DNA of 64,000 bases from an uncultured Altererythrobacter sp. (GCA_913056125.1 CAJXNC010000005.1:144795-208794); one strand, 5' to 3'; positions 16,303-25,097 are shown, counted from the stretch's first letter. Notes: generated by a model from the letters alone, not told the origin. Numbers and translations are program-made.

Positions 16303-16569
16303 TCAAATGCGCCGCGTCAGGATAAGCCATGCGGCAAAACCATTGGCGAGTGAATAGAAGGCATAGGCCCACCCCCAGCCGGAGGAGCCGGAAGCGACCA
16401 GCAGCATGGCGGCGAGCAACAGCACAAACTCGATCGAAAGCGTCATGCGTGCACTGAAGAAGCCATTTTCCGGCTGCATCGCGCTGACGATGGCATGGCC
16501 GCTGTCGAGCACGGCGCGATGCACGGCAAAATTGGCGACTCCCAACAGGAAGACGATGATGATGGCCAT
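16303..16569 (-). CDS. Small membrane protein, hypothetical
   Basis: 88 residues with three predicted membrane helices (near 1-20, 41-60, 65-83): MAIIIVFLLGVANFAVHRAV, SIEFVLLLAAMLLVASGSS, GWAYAFYSLANGFAAWLIL. No motif of known function. It resembles small membrane proteins seen in sphingomonads. It is upstream of the metallophosphoesterase gene in the same direction and may be cotranscribed. The start is the ATG that begins the first helix; longer readings add a hydrophilic, poorly supported extension. Confidence 0.65.
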   Translation of the reverse strand: MAIIIVFLLGVANFAVHRAVLDSGHAIVSAMQPENGFFSARMTLSIEFVLLLAAMLLVASGSSGWGWAYAFYSLANGFAAWLILTRRI

Positions 16570-16725
16570 GCTGCCATTGTGCCTGTTGCGCTTCGTAGGT
16601 GCAAATTGTCGTTCGTGGAGTGCCGTTGGCGTTTCATCGCCACAGTGACTCGCCCGTCGATGCATTGGCGCTGCAAGTCGAGCAAGGCGGGCTGCGAATC
16701 GCGGATCGGCCTATTTCCTGACTCG

Positions 16726-16760
16726 CGCCGCAGTCGTTTCCAGTCCCACCGACTGCGGCG
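16726..16760 (+). promoter_or_regulatory. Perfect 11-bp inverted repeat in the UrcA gene leader
   Basis: CGCCGCAGTCG and CGACTGCGGCG pair around a 13-nt loop. No T-run follows, so it is more likely a leader hairpin or operator than a terminator. It is followed by GGAGG twice and AGGAGAAGGG (16771-16797) immediately before the ATG, an unusually purine-rich ribosome-binding region. Confidence 0.45.
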
Positions 16761-16799
16761 TGACCCCCTTGGAGGAATTACCGGAGGAAGGAGAAGGGC

Positions 16800-17108
16800 A
16801 TGTTGAAGACCATTTCTATCGCGCTGGCAGGCGCCGCTCTCGTCGCCGCTCCTGCCGCATCGGCGGAGCAGAACGACGCACAGACCGTTGGCGTAACGGT
16901 CGACGATCTCGACCTGGCGACCGACCAGGGCCGCGAGGAACTCGACCGCCGGATCGATCACGCTGCCAAGGAAGTTTGCGGCCTGAACGACGCCAATACC
17001 GGCTCGCGCGTTCCCAACCGCCAGCTTCGCCAGTGCTATCGTGACGCAAAGCGCCAGATGGACCGCCACTTTGCCGAAGTTGTCGAAGAACAGCGCCGCG
17101 GCGGCTAA
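16800..17108 (+). CDS. UrcA family exported protein
   Basis: 102 residues. A signal peptide (MLKTISIALAGAALVAAPAA, cleavage after ASA near residue 22) precedes a mature part with VTVDDLDLATDQGREELDRR and two cysteines (VCGLND, RQCYRD), matching the UrcA family found almost only in sphingomonads and relatives. The family's function is unknown; it is periplasmic and the two cysteines probably form a disulfide. The gene has its own leader hairpin, multiple ribosome-site motifs and a strong terminator, so it is likely a highly expressed single-gene unit. Confidence 0.9.
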   Translation: MLKTISIALAGAALVAAPAASAEQNDAQTVGVTVDDLDLATDQGREELDRRIDHAAKEVCGLNDANTGSRVPNRQLRQCYRDAKRQMDRHFAEVVEEQRRGG

Positions 17109-17158
17109 TCCAAAGCCGCCAATCGAAGGGTGCCTCTCCCCCCAAGTGCCCTTCCCTG

Positions 17159-17189
17159 CGCCGCCCCGAAACGGGCGGCGTTTCTTTTT
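17159..17189 (+). terminator. Rho-independent terminator of the UrcA gene
   Basis: An 8-bp GC stem CGCCGCCC/GGGCGGCG (17159-17180) followed by TTTCTTTTT. Confidence 0.85.
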
Positions 17190-17217
17190 GTGCTGCTGAA
17201 GATTGCGCAGGCCAGTC

Positions 17218-17958
17218 CTAGCGGCCGGCCATGGCCTTGACCTTGCGCAGGTAGGTGCGGCCGATGCGCAGATCCTCGCCATCTTCCAGCTCGACGCACC
17301 AGACACCAAGCCCTTCGTGCCGCAAGCCGCGAATGGCATCGCGCCGCAGGATGGTGGAACGATGGATGCGGATGAACTTTTCCGGGTCCAGCTTCTCTTC
17401 CAGACCGGCAATGGTCTGCAGCAGCAAATAGCTGCTCTCTCCCACATGCAGGCGGACATAGTCGCGCTCTGCATCGATGCGGCTGACCTGATCGACATCG
17501 ACGCGGAACAGCTCCGACCGGTTGGGCACCCAGAACTCGCTGAGCCACTCGGTTTCAGGCGTCGCTTCCCGGCTCTCCCGCCGCGCCAGGGCTCGCGCAA
17601 TCGCGCGCTCGAGCCGGTCGGTAGCAACGGGCTTGAGCACATAATCGACGGCATCGAGATCGAAGGCCTCGACCGCGAAATCCTCATGCGCGGTGACAAA
17701 GATCACCGCGGGAGGCGCGTCGCGCTTGCCGAGTTCGCGCGCGACTGAAAGCCCGTCCATTCCCGGCATGGTCATGTCGAGCAGCAGCAGGTCGGGCTTG
17801 AGCTTTTCGGTCAGGCGTAGTGCGGCATCGCCATCGCTGGCCGTGCCCACGACTGACAGTCCGTCAAGCTCGGCACAAAGGACCTGCATGCGCTCGATCG
17901 CGAGCGGCTCGTCATCGACAATCAGCGTGCGCAGGGGCGCCGCATCCTTCTCGCTCAT
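17218..17958 (-). CDS. LytTR family response regulator
   Basis: 246 residues. Receiver domain in 1-125 with acidic residues VDDEP, phosphoryl acceptor in LLLLDMTMPGMDG (Asp near 62), Thr in FVTAHED and Lys in VLKPVATDRL. The C-terminal LytTR DNA-binding domain (about 140-246) shows VDVDQVSRIDAERDYVRLHV, FIRIHRSTILRRDAI and RIGRTYLRKVKAM. It partners the sensor kinase encoded directly upstream, whose stop it overlaps (ATGA). LytTR regulators often control envelope or surface functions; targets are not visible here. Confidence 0.93.
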   Translation of the reverse strand: MSEKDAAPLRTLIVDDEPLAIERMQVLCAELDGLSVVGTASDGDAALRLTEKLKPDLLLLDMTMPGMDGLSVARELGKRDAPPAVIFVTAHEDFAVEAFDLDAVDYVLKPVATDRLERAIARALARRESREATPETEWLSEFWVPNRSELFRVDVDQVSRIDAERDYVRLHVGESSYLLLQTIAGLEEKLDPEKFIRIHRSTILRRDAIRGLRHEGLGVWCVELEDGEDLRIGRTYLRKVKAMAGR

Positions 17959-19199
17959 TCGGCTGCCTCGCGATGGCGGTCTCCGCGCACGATCGGCAGC
18001 CGCATATGCGTAGCATAACCGCCGGGCACATGGCCGGAGACGATCGAGGCGTCATCGCCGAAACGGGCAGCCAGCCTGTCGCTCACATTGTTGATGCCGA
18101 TCCCATAGCCGGGGCGCACATCGTTGCGCTCGGCATTGCTGGTGCCATTGTCCGACACGGTGATGACCAGCCGGTCATATTCCTCGCGTGCGGAAAGCGT
18201 GATCGTCACCTGGCCCGAGCTCGGCGCGACGGCATGCTTGACCGAATTCTCAATCAGCGGCTGAAGGATCATCCCGGGAATGAGGCAGTCCTCCAGAGCG
18301 TGCGGAACCTCGTACTTCGCCACCAGCCGCATGGGGAAACGCAAAGACTCGATATCGAGATAGAGTTTCTGCAGCTCGATTTCCTCCGCCAGCGGCACGT
18401 CCGATGTGGGATCGTCCGCCAGGCTGCGGCGGTAGAAGCGCGAAATCATCTGGATCATGCGCTCGGCCTGTTCCTTCTTGTCGGTCAGCACCAGAGCCGA
18501 CAGCGAATTGAGCGTGTTGAACAGGAAATGCGGATTGACCTGATATCGCAGGCTGCGCAGTTCCGCCGCCTTGGCGGCACGGCGATAGGCACCCTCGCGC
18601 CGTTCGGCAGCGCGCGCCTTCTCACCCGTCAACAAGGCGAGGTAAAGCGCGCACCAGGCCAGCAACATGAAGTACCGGCCATAGGCAACTTCGGTCAGCT
18701 GCTGCCAATAGGTTCCCTGCAAGGCTGCGGCCTCGACGGTCACGAGGCCGGAAGCACCCTCCTCTTCGGCGAGGTCGGGCATGCCCATGGCAGGAATATC
18801 GACCAGCAGGTCACCGGTCGCGCTATGCCTGACGGTGAAGCCGCGCTGTTCTGCCGAACGGACGAAGACGCGCTCCTCCATCGAGGCAAAGACCATCTGA
18901 TTGGCTTGCGCGATCGCCACGGCCACCGGCAATGAAACGATGAGGGCTGCGGCGATCTTGAGCCACAGCGCGCGTGAATCGAACAGGCGCAGGATCGACC
19001 ACAGGCCGATCGTAATCACGATACCAAGCGCAGAGGCCAGGGCGCGGCGCCAGAACGCCTCACTCGCAAATCCCAGGTCGACGAGCTCGCCCCGCAGGGT
19101 CATGAGCGCGAAATAGCACACCCACAGGCCGACTATCGAAGCCAGCACGGTGCTGAACGGGACGCGCGCGACCGGATCTTCTGTTTTGGCACTGTCCAT
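17955..19199 (-). CDS. LytS-type sensor histidine kinase
   Basis: 414 residues. Membrane helices occur near 15-35, 50-68, 75-98 and 170-190, with a periplasmic stretch between helices 3 and 4 (ERVFVRSAEQRGFTVRHSAT). The kinase core begins with the phospho-accepting H-box YQVNPHFLFNTLNSLSALVL, and the ATP-binding region has LQPLIENSVKHAV, ITVSDNGT and GYGIGINNVSDRL. It is the cognate kinase of the LytTR regulator, with a 4-nt overlap. ATG at 19199 gives MDSAKTEDP; a start three codons earlier is possible. The sensed signal is unknown. Confidence 0.92.
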   Translation of the reverse strand: MDSAKTEDPVARVPFSTVLASIVGLWVCYFALMTLRGELVDLGFASEAFWRRALASALGIVITIGLWSILRLFDSRALWLKIAAALIVSLPVAVAIAQANQMVFASMEERVFVRSAEQRGFTVRHSATGDLLVDIPAMGMPDLAEEEGASGLVTVEAAALQGTYWQQLTEVAYGRYFMLLAWCALYLALLTGEKARAAERREGAYRRAAKAAELRSLRYQVNPHFLFNTLNSLSALVLTDKKEQAERMIQMISRFYRRSLADDPTSDVPLAEEIELQKLYLDIESLRFPMRLVAKYEVPHALEDCLIPGMILQPLIENSVKHAVAPSSGQVTITLSAREEYDRLVITVSDNGTSNAERNDVRPGYGIGINNVSDRLAARFGDDASIVSGHVPGGYATHMRLPIVRGDRHREAAE

Positions 19200-19279
19200 C
19201 GGGCGCATTTAGCCCTTCGGAACCACTCTATACCAGCCCCGTGTCACCTTCCGGTCGAAACCTGTCGTTACTTGGTCGA

Positions 19280-20806
19280 TCAGGAAGGCTGAAGAAGTCC
19301 TTCTTCGGCGATCTTCCGACGCCAGTGCAGCGGGGCAAGCGTGTGCACATTGTTGCCCTCGGCATCCACCGCCACAGTCACCGGCATGTCCTTCACGGTG
19401 AACTCGTAGATCGCCTCCATGCCAAGGTCCTCGAAAGCGACGACTTTCGATTCCTTTATCGCGCGGGCTACGAGATAGGCCGCACCGCCCGTGGCCATGA
19501 GATAGGCCGTCTTGAAGCGGCTGATCACATCCACCGCATCCGCCCCGCGTTCAGCCTTGCCGATCATGGCCAGCAAACCCTGGTCGAGCATCATCTCGGT
19601 GAACTTGTCCATTCGGGTTGCGGTGGTCGGGCCGGCCGGGCCGACGACTTCGCCCATCACCGGATCGACCGGGCCGACATAGTAGATTGCCCGTCCCTTG
19701 AAGTTGACGGGCAGCTCCTCGCCCTTGGACAACATGTCCTGTATGCGCTTGTGCGCCGCGTCGCGCCCGGTCAGCATCTTGCCGTTGAGCAGCAGGCGAT
19801 CGCCCGTCTTCCAGCTCGCCACCATTTCGGGCGTGAGATTGTCGAGATCGACCCGCTTGGCTTCGGCATCGGGCTGCCAGTGCACATCGGGCCATTTGTC
19901 GAGATCGGGGGCGGGAATGTAGCTCGGTCCCGAACCGTCGAGCGTGAAATGCGCATGGCGCGTGGCCGCGCAATTGGGAATCATGGCGACGGGCTTGCCC
20001 GCTGCATGGCAGGGTGCATCGAGGATCTTCACATCGAGCACGGTGGAAAGACCGCCAAGGCCCTGCGCGCCGACGCCCATGGCGTTGACCGCGTCGAAAA
20101 TGTCGATTCGCAGCTGCTCGATATCGTTCTGCGGCCCGCGCTGCTTCAAGAGCGCCATGTCAATCGGTTCCATGAGCGAGAGCTTGGCCAGCTTCATGCA
20201 ATGCTCGGCCGTGCCGCCAATGCCGATGCCGAGCATGCCCGGCGGGCACCAGCCTGCGCCCATGGATGGGATCTGCTCGAGCACCCAATCGACGATATTG
20301 TCGCTCGGGTTCATCATCTTGAACTTGCTCTTGTTCTCGCTGCCGCCACCCTTGGCGGCCACATCAATGGCCACAGTCTTGCCCGGCACCATCTCCACCG
20401 AGAGAACACAGGGCGTGTTGTCGCGCGTATTGCGGCGCGTGAAGGCTGGATCGGCCAGGATCGAGGCGCGCAGCTTGTTGTCCGGATGATTGTAGGCGCG
20501 GCGCACGCCCTCATCGACCACGTCCTGCAGGCTCTTGTCCGAATCGAGGCGGCAGTCCTGCCCCCATTTGACGAAGACATTGACGATGCCGGTATCTTGG
20601 CAAATCGGCCGGTGCCCTTCGGCACACATGCGGCTGTTTGTCAGGATCTGCGCGATGGCATCCTTGGCCGCCGGGCCTTGCTCTGCCTTGTAGGCCTCGC
20701 CCAGCGCCGTGATGTAATCCATCGGATGGTAGTAGGAGATATATTGCAGCGCATCGGCCACGCTCTCGATGATATCGTCTTCGCTGATGGTAATCGCGTC
20801 GTTCAT
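19280..20806 (-). CDS. Class I (iron-sulfur) fumarate hydratase
   Basis: 508 residues in the size range of FumA/FumB type enzymes carrying both the N-terminal 4Fe-4S domain and the C-terminal beta domain in one chain. Cysteines expected for the cluster appear at NSRMCAEGHRPICQDTG, GAGWCPPGMLGIGIGG and PNCAATRHAHF. The C-terminal part has LTGRDAAHKRIQDML and YYVGPVDPVMGEVVGPAGPT. It converts fumarate and malate in the citric acid cycle and is sensitive to oxidation. It stands alone on the minus strand, divergent from the pcm-like gene. Confidence 0.95.
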   Translation of the reverse strand: MNDAITISEDDIIESVADALQYISYYHPMDYITALGEAYKAEQGPAAKDAIAQILTNSRMCAEGHRPICQDTGIVNVFVKWGQDCRLDSDKSLQDVVDEGVRRAYNHPDNKLRASILADPAFTRRNTRDNTPCVLSVEMVPGKTVAIDVAAKGGGSENKSKFKMMNPSDNIVDWVLEQIPSMGAGWCPPGMLGIGIGGTAEHCMKLAKLSLMEPIDMALLKQRGPQNDIEQLRIDIFDAVNAMGVGAQGLGGLSTVLDVKILDAPCHAAGKPVAMIPNCAATRHAHFTLDGSGPSYIPAPDLDKWPDVHWQPDAEAKRVDLDNLTPEMVASWKTGDRLLLNGKMLTGRDAAHKRIQDMLSKGEELPVNFKGRAIYYVGPVDPVMGEVVGPAGPTTATRMDKFTEMMLDQGLLAMIGKAERGADAVDVISRFKTAYLMATGGAAYLVARAIKESKVVAFEDLGMEAIYEFTVKDMPVTVAVDAEGNNVHTLAPLHWRRKIAEEGLLQPS

Positions 20807-20845
20807 CGAAGCCAGACTCCTGCTGATACAATTTTCGACACCATC

Positions 20846-20902
20846 TAGGCGCGCCTATGGTTATGGTCAAAGCCAATGGGGCACGGCTCTTGGGTCAAAG
20901 CC
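20846..20902. promoter_or_regulatory. Fumarase / pcm-like divergent control region with palindrome and direct repeat
   Basis: The 165-bp gap holds a 12-bp palindrome TAGGCGCGCCTA (20846-20857) and two copies of GGTCAAAGCC (20865-20874 and 20893-20902), 28 bp apart. Either could bind a regulator of one of the divergent genes; no known consensus is matched. Confidence 0.3.
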
Positions 20903-20971
20903 CTTGGCCTCGGGCGGAGTTGCGCCTAAGGCTCGCTCCCGCAAGTGCGAAAGAGACATAGCGACGTGACA

Positions 20972-21574
20972 ATGGTTGAAGCCCCCATCCGTCCCACAGA
21001 TTATACCGCCGCCCGCAAGGCGATGATCGACAGCCAGCTGCGAACCAGCGGCGTGACTGCCGATTGGGCCGTTGCCCGCATGGGCAGCGTGCCGCGCGAG
21101 AATTACGTGCCCGCGTCGGCCAAGGGCGTGGCCTATGTCGATCGCGCCATTCCGCTGGGCGATGGCAAGTTCCTCGCCGCCCCGTTATTCCACGGCATGA
21201 TGTTGCAGGAAGCCGCGCCCAAACCTGGCGATGCGGCAATCGTCGTGGATGGCGGCAGCGGTTACCTGCCAGAACTGCTCAAGCCGCTTGTCGCTTCGCT
21301 GCGCGTACTTACCCCGGAAGAGGCGCTGGTATCTGCGCGCGGAGGCAAGAAGGCCGACCTGCTGCTGGTCGATGGCGCAATCGAGCACGTCCCTGCTTCG
21401 CTGGCCAAGCGCCTCGCCGATAGTGGCCGCCTCGTTACCGGCCTCTGCGTGAATGGCGTGACCAGGCTGGCAACAGGCCGCAAGGCAGGCCAAGACATTG
21501 CCCTGCTCCCGCTTGCAGAAATCGGTATCCCAAGGCTTCCGCAGTTCGACACGCCGAAGGCCTGGAGCTTCTGA
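20972..21574 (+). CDS. Shortened protein-L-isoaspartate O-methyltransferase-like protein
   Basis: 200 residues from ATG at 20972. The N-terminus ARKAMIDSQLRTSGVTADWA and VPRENYVPASAKGVAYVDRA are typical of the Pcm-related proteins encoded before tolC in many alphaproteobacteria. The AdoMet motif appears as IVVDGGSGYLPELL, but the region that should follow (motif I acidic end to motif II) is missing: LVASLRVLTPEEALVSARGGKKADLLLVDGAIE goes straight on, about 30-40 residues short (quoted in parts by motif). Enzyme activity is therefore doubtful. It ends 2 bp before tolC and is surely cotranscribed with it. Confidence 0.8.
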   Translation: MVEAPIRPTDYTAARKAMIDSQLRTSGVTADWAVARMGSVPRENYVPASAKGVAYVDRAIPLGDGKFLAAPLFHGMMLQEAAPKPGDAAIVVDGGSGYLPELLKPLVASLRVLTPEEALVSARGGKKADLLLVDGAIEHVPASLAKRLADSGRLVTGLCVNGVTRLATGRKAGQDIALLPLAEIGIPRLPQFDTPKAWSF

Positions 21575-21576
21575 GC

Positions 21577-23025
21577 ATGCGCAGGATCGGCCTGAAGGCT
21601 GCCCTTCTTGCGTGCGCGGCACTGGGCGCGGCGCCGGCGCAGGGCGAGACGCTGAAAGAAGCCCTGATCGCAGCATATACAACCAACCCGCAGCTCGAAG
21701 CCGCGCGCGCAAACTTGCGCGCCACGGATGAGGGCGAGGTCATCCAGCGCGCAGGCGGCCTGCCCTCGCTTTCGACTTCGGGCAATTTCACCGAGTTCCT
21801 GAAAAGCTCGTCCTCCAGCTTCATCGCTCCCGAGCGTTCGCTTTCGGCCAATGTCGATCTGAGCGTGCCGATCTATTCCGGTGGCAGCGTGCGCAACGGC
21901 ATCCATGCTGCGCGCAACCGTGTCGAAGCCGGTCGCGCCGACCTGCGCGGCACCGAAAGCGCGATCTTCGCGCAGGTCGTGGCGGCCTATATGGACGTCA
22001 TCCTCAATGAGGCCATCGTCGGACTTTCAACGCGTAATGTCGAAGTGCTTACCGTGAACCTTGAGGCGACCAGCGACCGTTTCGAGATTGGCGAATTGAC
22101 GCGCACCGACGTTGCGCAATCGGAAAGTCGCCTCGCGCTGGCGCGCACCGACCTGCGTTCTTCACAGGCAAACCTGATCTCCGCGCGCGAGAACTATATC
22201 GCGCTGGTCGGCATGGCGCCGGGAGAACTCGATGCGCCGCCTCCCCTGCCGGGCCTCCCGGAAGGTCCGGACGACGCGGTGGACGTTGCGCTCGAATACA
22301 ATCCTGACCTGCTGGCAGCGCGCGAGCGCGCCGAAGCATCGGGCTATGACATCGAAGTGGCCGGTGCCGGTCGCTTGCCGACGCTCTCCGCTTTCGCCAG
22401 CGGTGGCTACCAGGATTATCTCGGCACGCTAGGCAGCATTCCCGGCCAGACCGCCGCGGACCAGACCAGCACCACCGCGCAAGCAGGCCTGCGCCTGTCC
22501 CTGCCTATCTTCCAGGGCGGACGCGTGGCCGCGCAACAGCGCCAGGCACAGGCGCAAAGCTCCGCCGCGCTGGAGCAGGCCATCGCCACGGAACGCAGCG
22601 TCATCGCACAGGTGCGCGCAGCATTCTCCAGCTGGCGCGCTGCCAATGCCATCATCGCCTCGACCCAGTCGGCGGTCGATGCTGCCGAACTGAGCCTCGA
22701 GGGCGTGCGGGCCGAGAACTCGATCGGCAATCGCACCATCCTCGAAGTGCTCAATGCCGAGCAGGAACTGCTCGCCGCCCGGGTGCAATTGGTAACTGCG
22801 CGGCGCAATGCTTACGTTGCGGGTTTCTCACTGCTGGCCGCCATGGGGCGCGCCGAAGCACGTGATCTCGGCCTGGAGGGCGATGTTCCGCTCTATGATC
22901 CTGTTGCCAATTACGATCGCTCGCGCAGCATCCTGATCGACTGGCACAGCGATCCCGATCCGATCGCCACGTCCACGAGCACCGTTGACATCCCGGCGCA
23001 GGACGGTGAGATTCCAGCCGAATAG
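21577..23025 (+). CDS. tolC: TolC family outer-membrane efflux protein
   Basis: 482 residues. A signal peptide (LKAALLACAALGAAPAQG) is followed by the two repeated outer-membrane factor domains: the first contains YTTNPQLEAARANLRATDEG and FEIGELTRTDVAQSESRLAL, the second NPDLLAARERAEASGYDIEV and AENSIGNRTILEVLNAEQEL. The protein forms a trimeric channel through the outer membrane for type I secretion or RND efflux. No partner pump is encoded nearby. The C-terminal about 40 residues after the barrel are acidic and low-complexity. It is cotranscribed with the pcm-like gene and popZ-like gene. Confidence 0.95.
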   Translation: MRRIGLKAALLACAALGAAPAQGETLKEALIAAYTTNPQLEAARANLRATDEGEVIQRAGGLPSLSTSGNFTEFLKSSSSSFIAPERSLSANVDLSVPIYSGGSVRNGIHAARNRVEAGRADLRGTESAIFAQVVAAYMDVILNEAIVGLSTRNVEVLTVNLEATSDRFEIGELTRTDVAQSESRLALARTDLRSSQANLISARENYIALVGMAPGELDAPPPLPGLPEGPDDAVDVALEYNPDLLAARERAEASGYDIEVAGAGRLPTLSAFASGGYQDYLGTLGSIPGQTAADQTSTTAQAGLRLSLPIFQGGRVAAQQRQAQAQSSAALEQAIATERSVIAQVRAAFSSWRAANAIIASTQSAVDAAELSLEGVRAENSIGNRTILEVLNAEQELLAARVQLVTARRNAYVAGFSLLAAMGRAEARDLGLEGDVPLYDPVANYDRSRSILIDWHSDPDPIATSTSTVDIPAQDGEIPAE

Positions 23026-23038
23026 GGGACAGGCATTT

Positions 23039-23485
23039 ATGCGGCAGGAAGGCGAACCTTCGGTCGAAGAAATTCTCGAATCGATCAAGAAAGTGATCGC
23101 ACGCGACAATCGCGAAGCCGCGCAGGCCGAGCGCCGGCGGCGCGAAACCGAAGGGGTGATGCAACTTCCCGCTGAAGAGGATGAGGACGAGGCAGAAGCC
23201 GACGTGCTCGATCTTGGCCAGGCTGGTGAGGAAATGGTCGAAGACGAAGCGCTGACCAATGCCGATGCCGCCGATGCCATGCGCCAGTCTCTGGCCGCGC
23301 TCTCCATGCTCGCAGAACCTTCGGCCCCGCCGCAGATCGTGCGTTCGGGAGAAACTTCGCTCGAAGGTCTTGTGCGCGAGATGCTCCGCCCGATGATGGC
23401 GCAGTGGCTTGACGCGCATCTCCCCGAAATCGTCGAACGGCTGGTAAAAGCCGAAATTGCCCGGATTGCCGGCAAGAAGCGCTAG
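23039..23485 (+). CDS. DUF2497 / PopZ-like polar organising protein
   Basis: 148 residues. N-terminus [19 protein letters not shown] and C-terminus [20 protein letters not shown] with [16 protein letters not shown] are the two conserved blocks of PopZ; the middle is an acidic, Glu/Asp-rich disordered linker ([14 protein letters not shown]). In Caulobacter PopZ forms a polar matrix that captures the ParB-parS centromere complex, and this window also encodes ParA, ParB and parS-like sites. ATG at 23039 follows AGGGGAC, 13 bp after the tolC stop. The linker is shorter than Caulobacter's. Confidence 0.9.
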   Translation: MRQEGEPSVEEILESIKKVIARDNREAAQAERRRRETEGVMQLPAEEDEDEAEADVLDLGQAGEEMVEDEALTNADAADAMRQSLAALSMLAEPSAPPQIVRSGETSLEGLVREMLRPMMAQWLDAHLPEIVERLVKAEIARIAGKKR

Positions 23486-23538
23486 GCCGAGCGCGGCCCC
23501 GGCCTTGCTGCCCGCGGTCCAGGCACCATCTATGCTGC

Positions 23539-23910
23539 ATGGCTGACACTCGCGAAATCGCCAGGGCGCGCCGCGCACTAACCGCCATTGGCGGCGACAC
23601 GATCGAACGACACATTTTCCTGTGCGGCATGTCGGAAAAGCAGAAGTGCTGCCGCAGGGAGGATGGCGAGCGTAGCTGGAACTACCTGAAGACGCGGCTC
23701 AAGGAACTCGGCCTGGTCGGTCGTGGCGGCGTCCAGCGGACCAAGGCCGATTGCCTGCAGATCTGCGAAGCCGGTCCCATCGCCGTCGTCTGGCCGGATC
23801 GCGTCTGGTACCATTCCTGTACCGAGCAGGTGCTGGAGCGTATTATCCAAGAGCACCTGATCGGGGGTATTCCCGTCGAGGAATACCGTCTCGACGGCGG
23901 GCCGCGCTAG
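23539..23910 (+). CDS. Thioredoxin-like [2Fe-2S] ferredoxin
   Basis: 123 residues. A thioredoxin-fold ferredoxin is indicated by the four cysteines in the family arrangement: [15 protein letters not shown] and [18 protein letters not shown], followed by [18 protein letters not shown]. Such proteins carry a 2Fe-2S cluster and act in electron transfer; the partner is unknown. An extra cysteine follows the second ligand. It is convergent with and overlaps by 4 nt a minus-strand membrane-protein gene. Confidence 0.88.
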   Translation: MADTREIARARRALTAIGGDTIERHIFLCGMSEKQKCCRREDGERSWNYLKTRLKELGLVGRGGVQRTKADCLQICEAGPIAVVWPDRVWYHSCTEQVLERIIQEHLIGGIPVEEYRLDGGPR

Positions 23911-24197
23911 AAATCGAGATCGTCGAGAGAATTATCGACCGATTCGTCATGGCCGGTCCCGCTCGACAGGAATACCAGCCCCATCAGCGCACTCATCAGC
24001 AGCATGGCAAAGCCGATCGCCAGCGCAATCGCGATGAAGAAATGCACAGAGACCATGCCCAGCTGCTTGTAGAGGATCGCCATTGCAACGATCACCGTGC
24101 CCGTGGTGAGCAGGAACATGAAGCGCATGAGGCGGCGATAGCGCGCCCAGGCATGTGCCGCGTTCTTCGGATCGTCGAGTGGGGAAGGCCTGACCAT
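23907..24197 (-). CDS. Small two-helix membrane protein, hypothetical
   Basis: 96 residues from ATG at 24197 ([20 protein letters not shown]); an ATG three codons earlier is possible. Two membrane helices, [18 protein letters not shown] and [20 protein letters not shown], are followed by a short acidic tail ending NSLDDLDF. No functional motif is seen. Its stop overlaps the stop region of the ferredoxin gene on the other strand, so the two transcripts converge. Confidence 0.75.
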   Translation of the reverse strand: MVRPSPLDDPKNAAHAWARYRRLMRFMFLLTTGTVIVAMAILYKQLGMVSVHFFIAIALAIGFAMLLMSALMGLVFLSSGTGHDESVDNSLDDLDF

Positions 24198-24307
24198 GCC
24201 GCCCAACTACAGCCGCAATATGGACAGTGGCAATGGCAGAGTCGTGCAGATTTGTAGGGACTCGGCATTCCGTGGCATAATCGCGTCGGGGCAATAAGGA
24301 GAATGCG

Positions 24308-24736
24308 ATGACAATCGCCCGGATAATCGAAGGTCGCGACCAGCAGATCATCAGCTGCACGGCGCAGGATTCTGTCCAAGAGGCCGCAAAAATGCTCGCC
24401 GAAAGACGGATCGGCGCGCTGCCGGTCATGAATGGCGATGATATCGCGGGAATCTTCTCCGAAAGGGACCTGCTCTATTGCATTGCCCGCGAAGGTGCAG
24501 GCGTGATGAACAGACCCGTAGGTGAAGTGATGACCGCGCCGGCTATTACGATCGAGAAGGACAGCCTGGCACTCGATGCGCTTTCGCTGATGACGAGGCG
24601 TCGCATCCGCCACTTGCCGGTGGTCGAAAACGGCAGGCTCCTGGCCTTTGTTTCGATTGGCGACATCGTCAAATACCGTATCGAGCAGGTCGAGGCCGAA
24701 GCGGAACAGATGCGCGATTATATCACCATGTCTTGA
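24308..24736 (+). CDS. Protein with a pair of CBS domains
   Basis: 142 residues consisting of two CBS repeats: QEAAKMLAERRIGALPVMNG with IAGIFSERDLL, then ALDALSLMTRRRIRHLPVVE with LLAFVSIGDIVKYRIEQ. A CBS pair binds adenine nucleotides and usually regulates another protein; this stand-alone form has no attached enzyme. AAGGAGAA (24296-24303) is an excellent ribosome site. It stands just before erpA. Confidence 0.92.
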   Translation: MTIARIIEGRDQQIISCTAQDSVQEAAKMLAERRIGALPVMNGDDIAGIFSERDLLYCIAREGAGVMNRPVGEVMTAPAITIEKDSLALDALSLMTRRRIRHLPVVENGRLLAFVSIGDIVKYRIEQVEAEAEQMRDYITMS

Positions 24737-24767
24737 GCGCAGGCGCGCTCATCCCTACATGCGGCGC

Positions 24768-25097
24768 ATGGCCGAAGCGCTAACACTGACAAAATCTGCT
24801 GCCGAACGTGTCGGCTGGATCGCTCAAAAGCAGGGCAAGCCTGCCATACTGCGCCTATCCGTGGAGGGAGGTGGCTGTTCCGGCTTCCAGTACAAGTTCG
24901 ATCTCGACGAAGGACCTGAAGAGGGCGACAGCGTGAGCGAGACCGACGGCGTGAAGCTGGTCGTCGATCCGGTCAGCCTCGACCTCGTGGCCGGGAGCGT
25001 GGTCGATTTCGTCGAATCGCTGGGCGGCGCGGCCTTCCGCGTTGAAAATCCCAATGCCGCTGCCGGTTGTGGTTGCGGTTCCAGCTTCGGGATTTAA
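24768..25097 (+). CDS. erpA: A-type Fe-S carrier protein ErpA/IscA
   Basis: 109 residues. The three conserved cysteines are in GGGCSGFQYKFDLD (residue near 35) and AAGCGCGSSFGI at the C-terminus. A-type carriers pass assembled Fe-S clusters from the SUF scaffold to target enzymes. ATG at 24768 is preferred; another at 24759 adds MRR. The stop TAA shares a base with the xthA start (TAATG), so the two are coupled. erpA rather than iscA is chosen because no isc operon is present nearby; the distinction is uncertain. Confidence 0.85.
   Translation: MAEALTLTKSAAERVGWIAQKQGKPAILRLSVEGGGCSGFQYKFDLDEGPEEGDSVSETDGVKLVVDPVSLDLVAGSVVDFVESLGGAAFRVENPNAAAGCGCGSSFGI

Noticed and set aside
19241..20848. 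A 535-codon plus-strand open frame
   Set aside because: It lies antisense to fumarase, which has complete family motifs; the long antisense frame is a by-product of high GC at third codon positions and encodes no recognisable protein.
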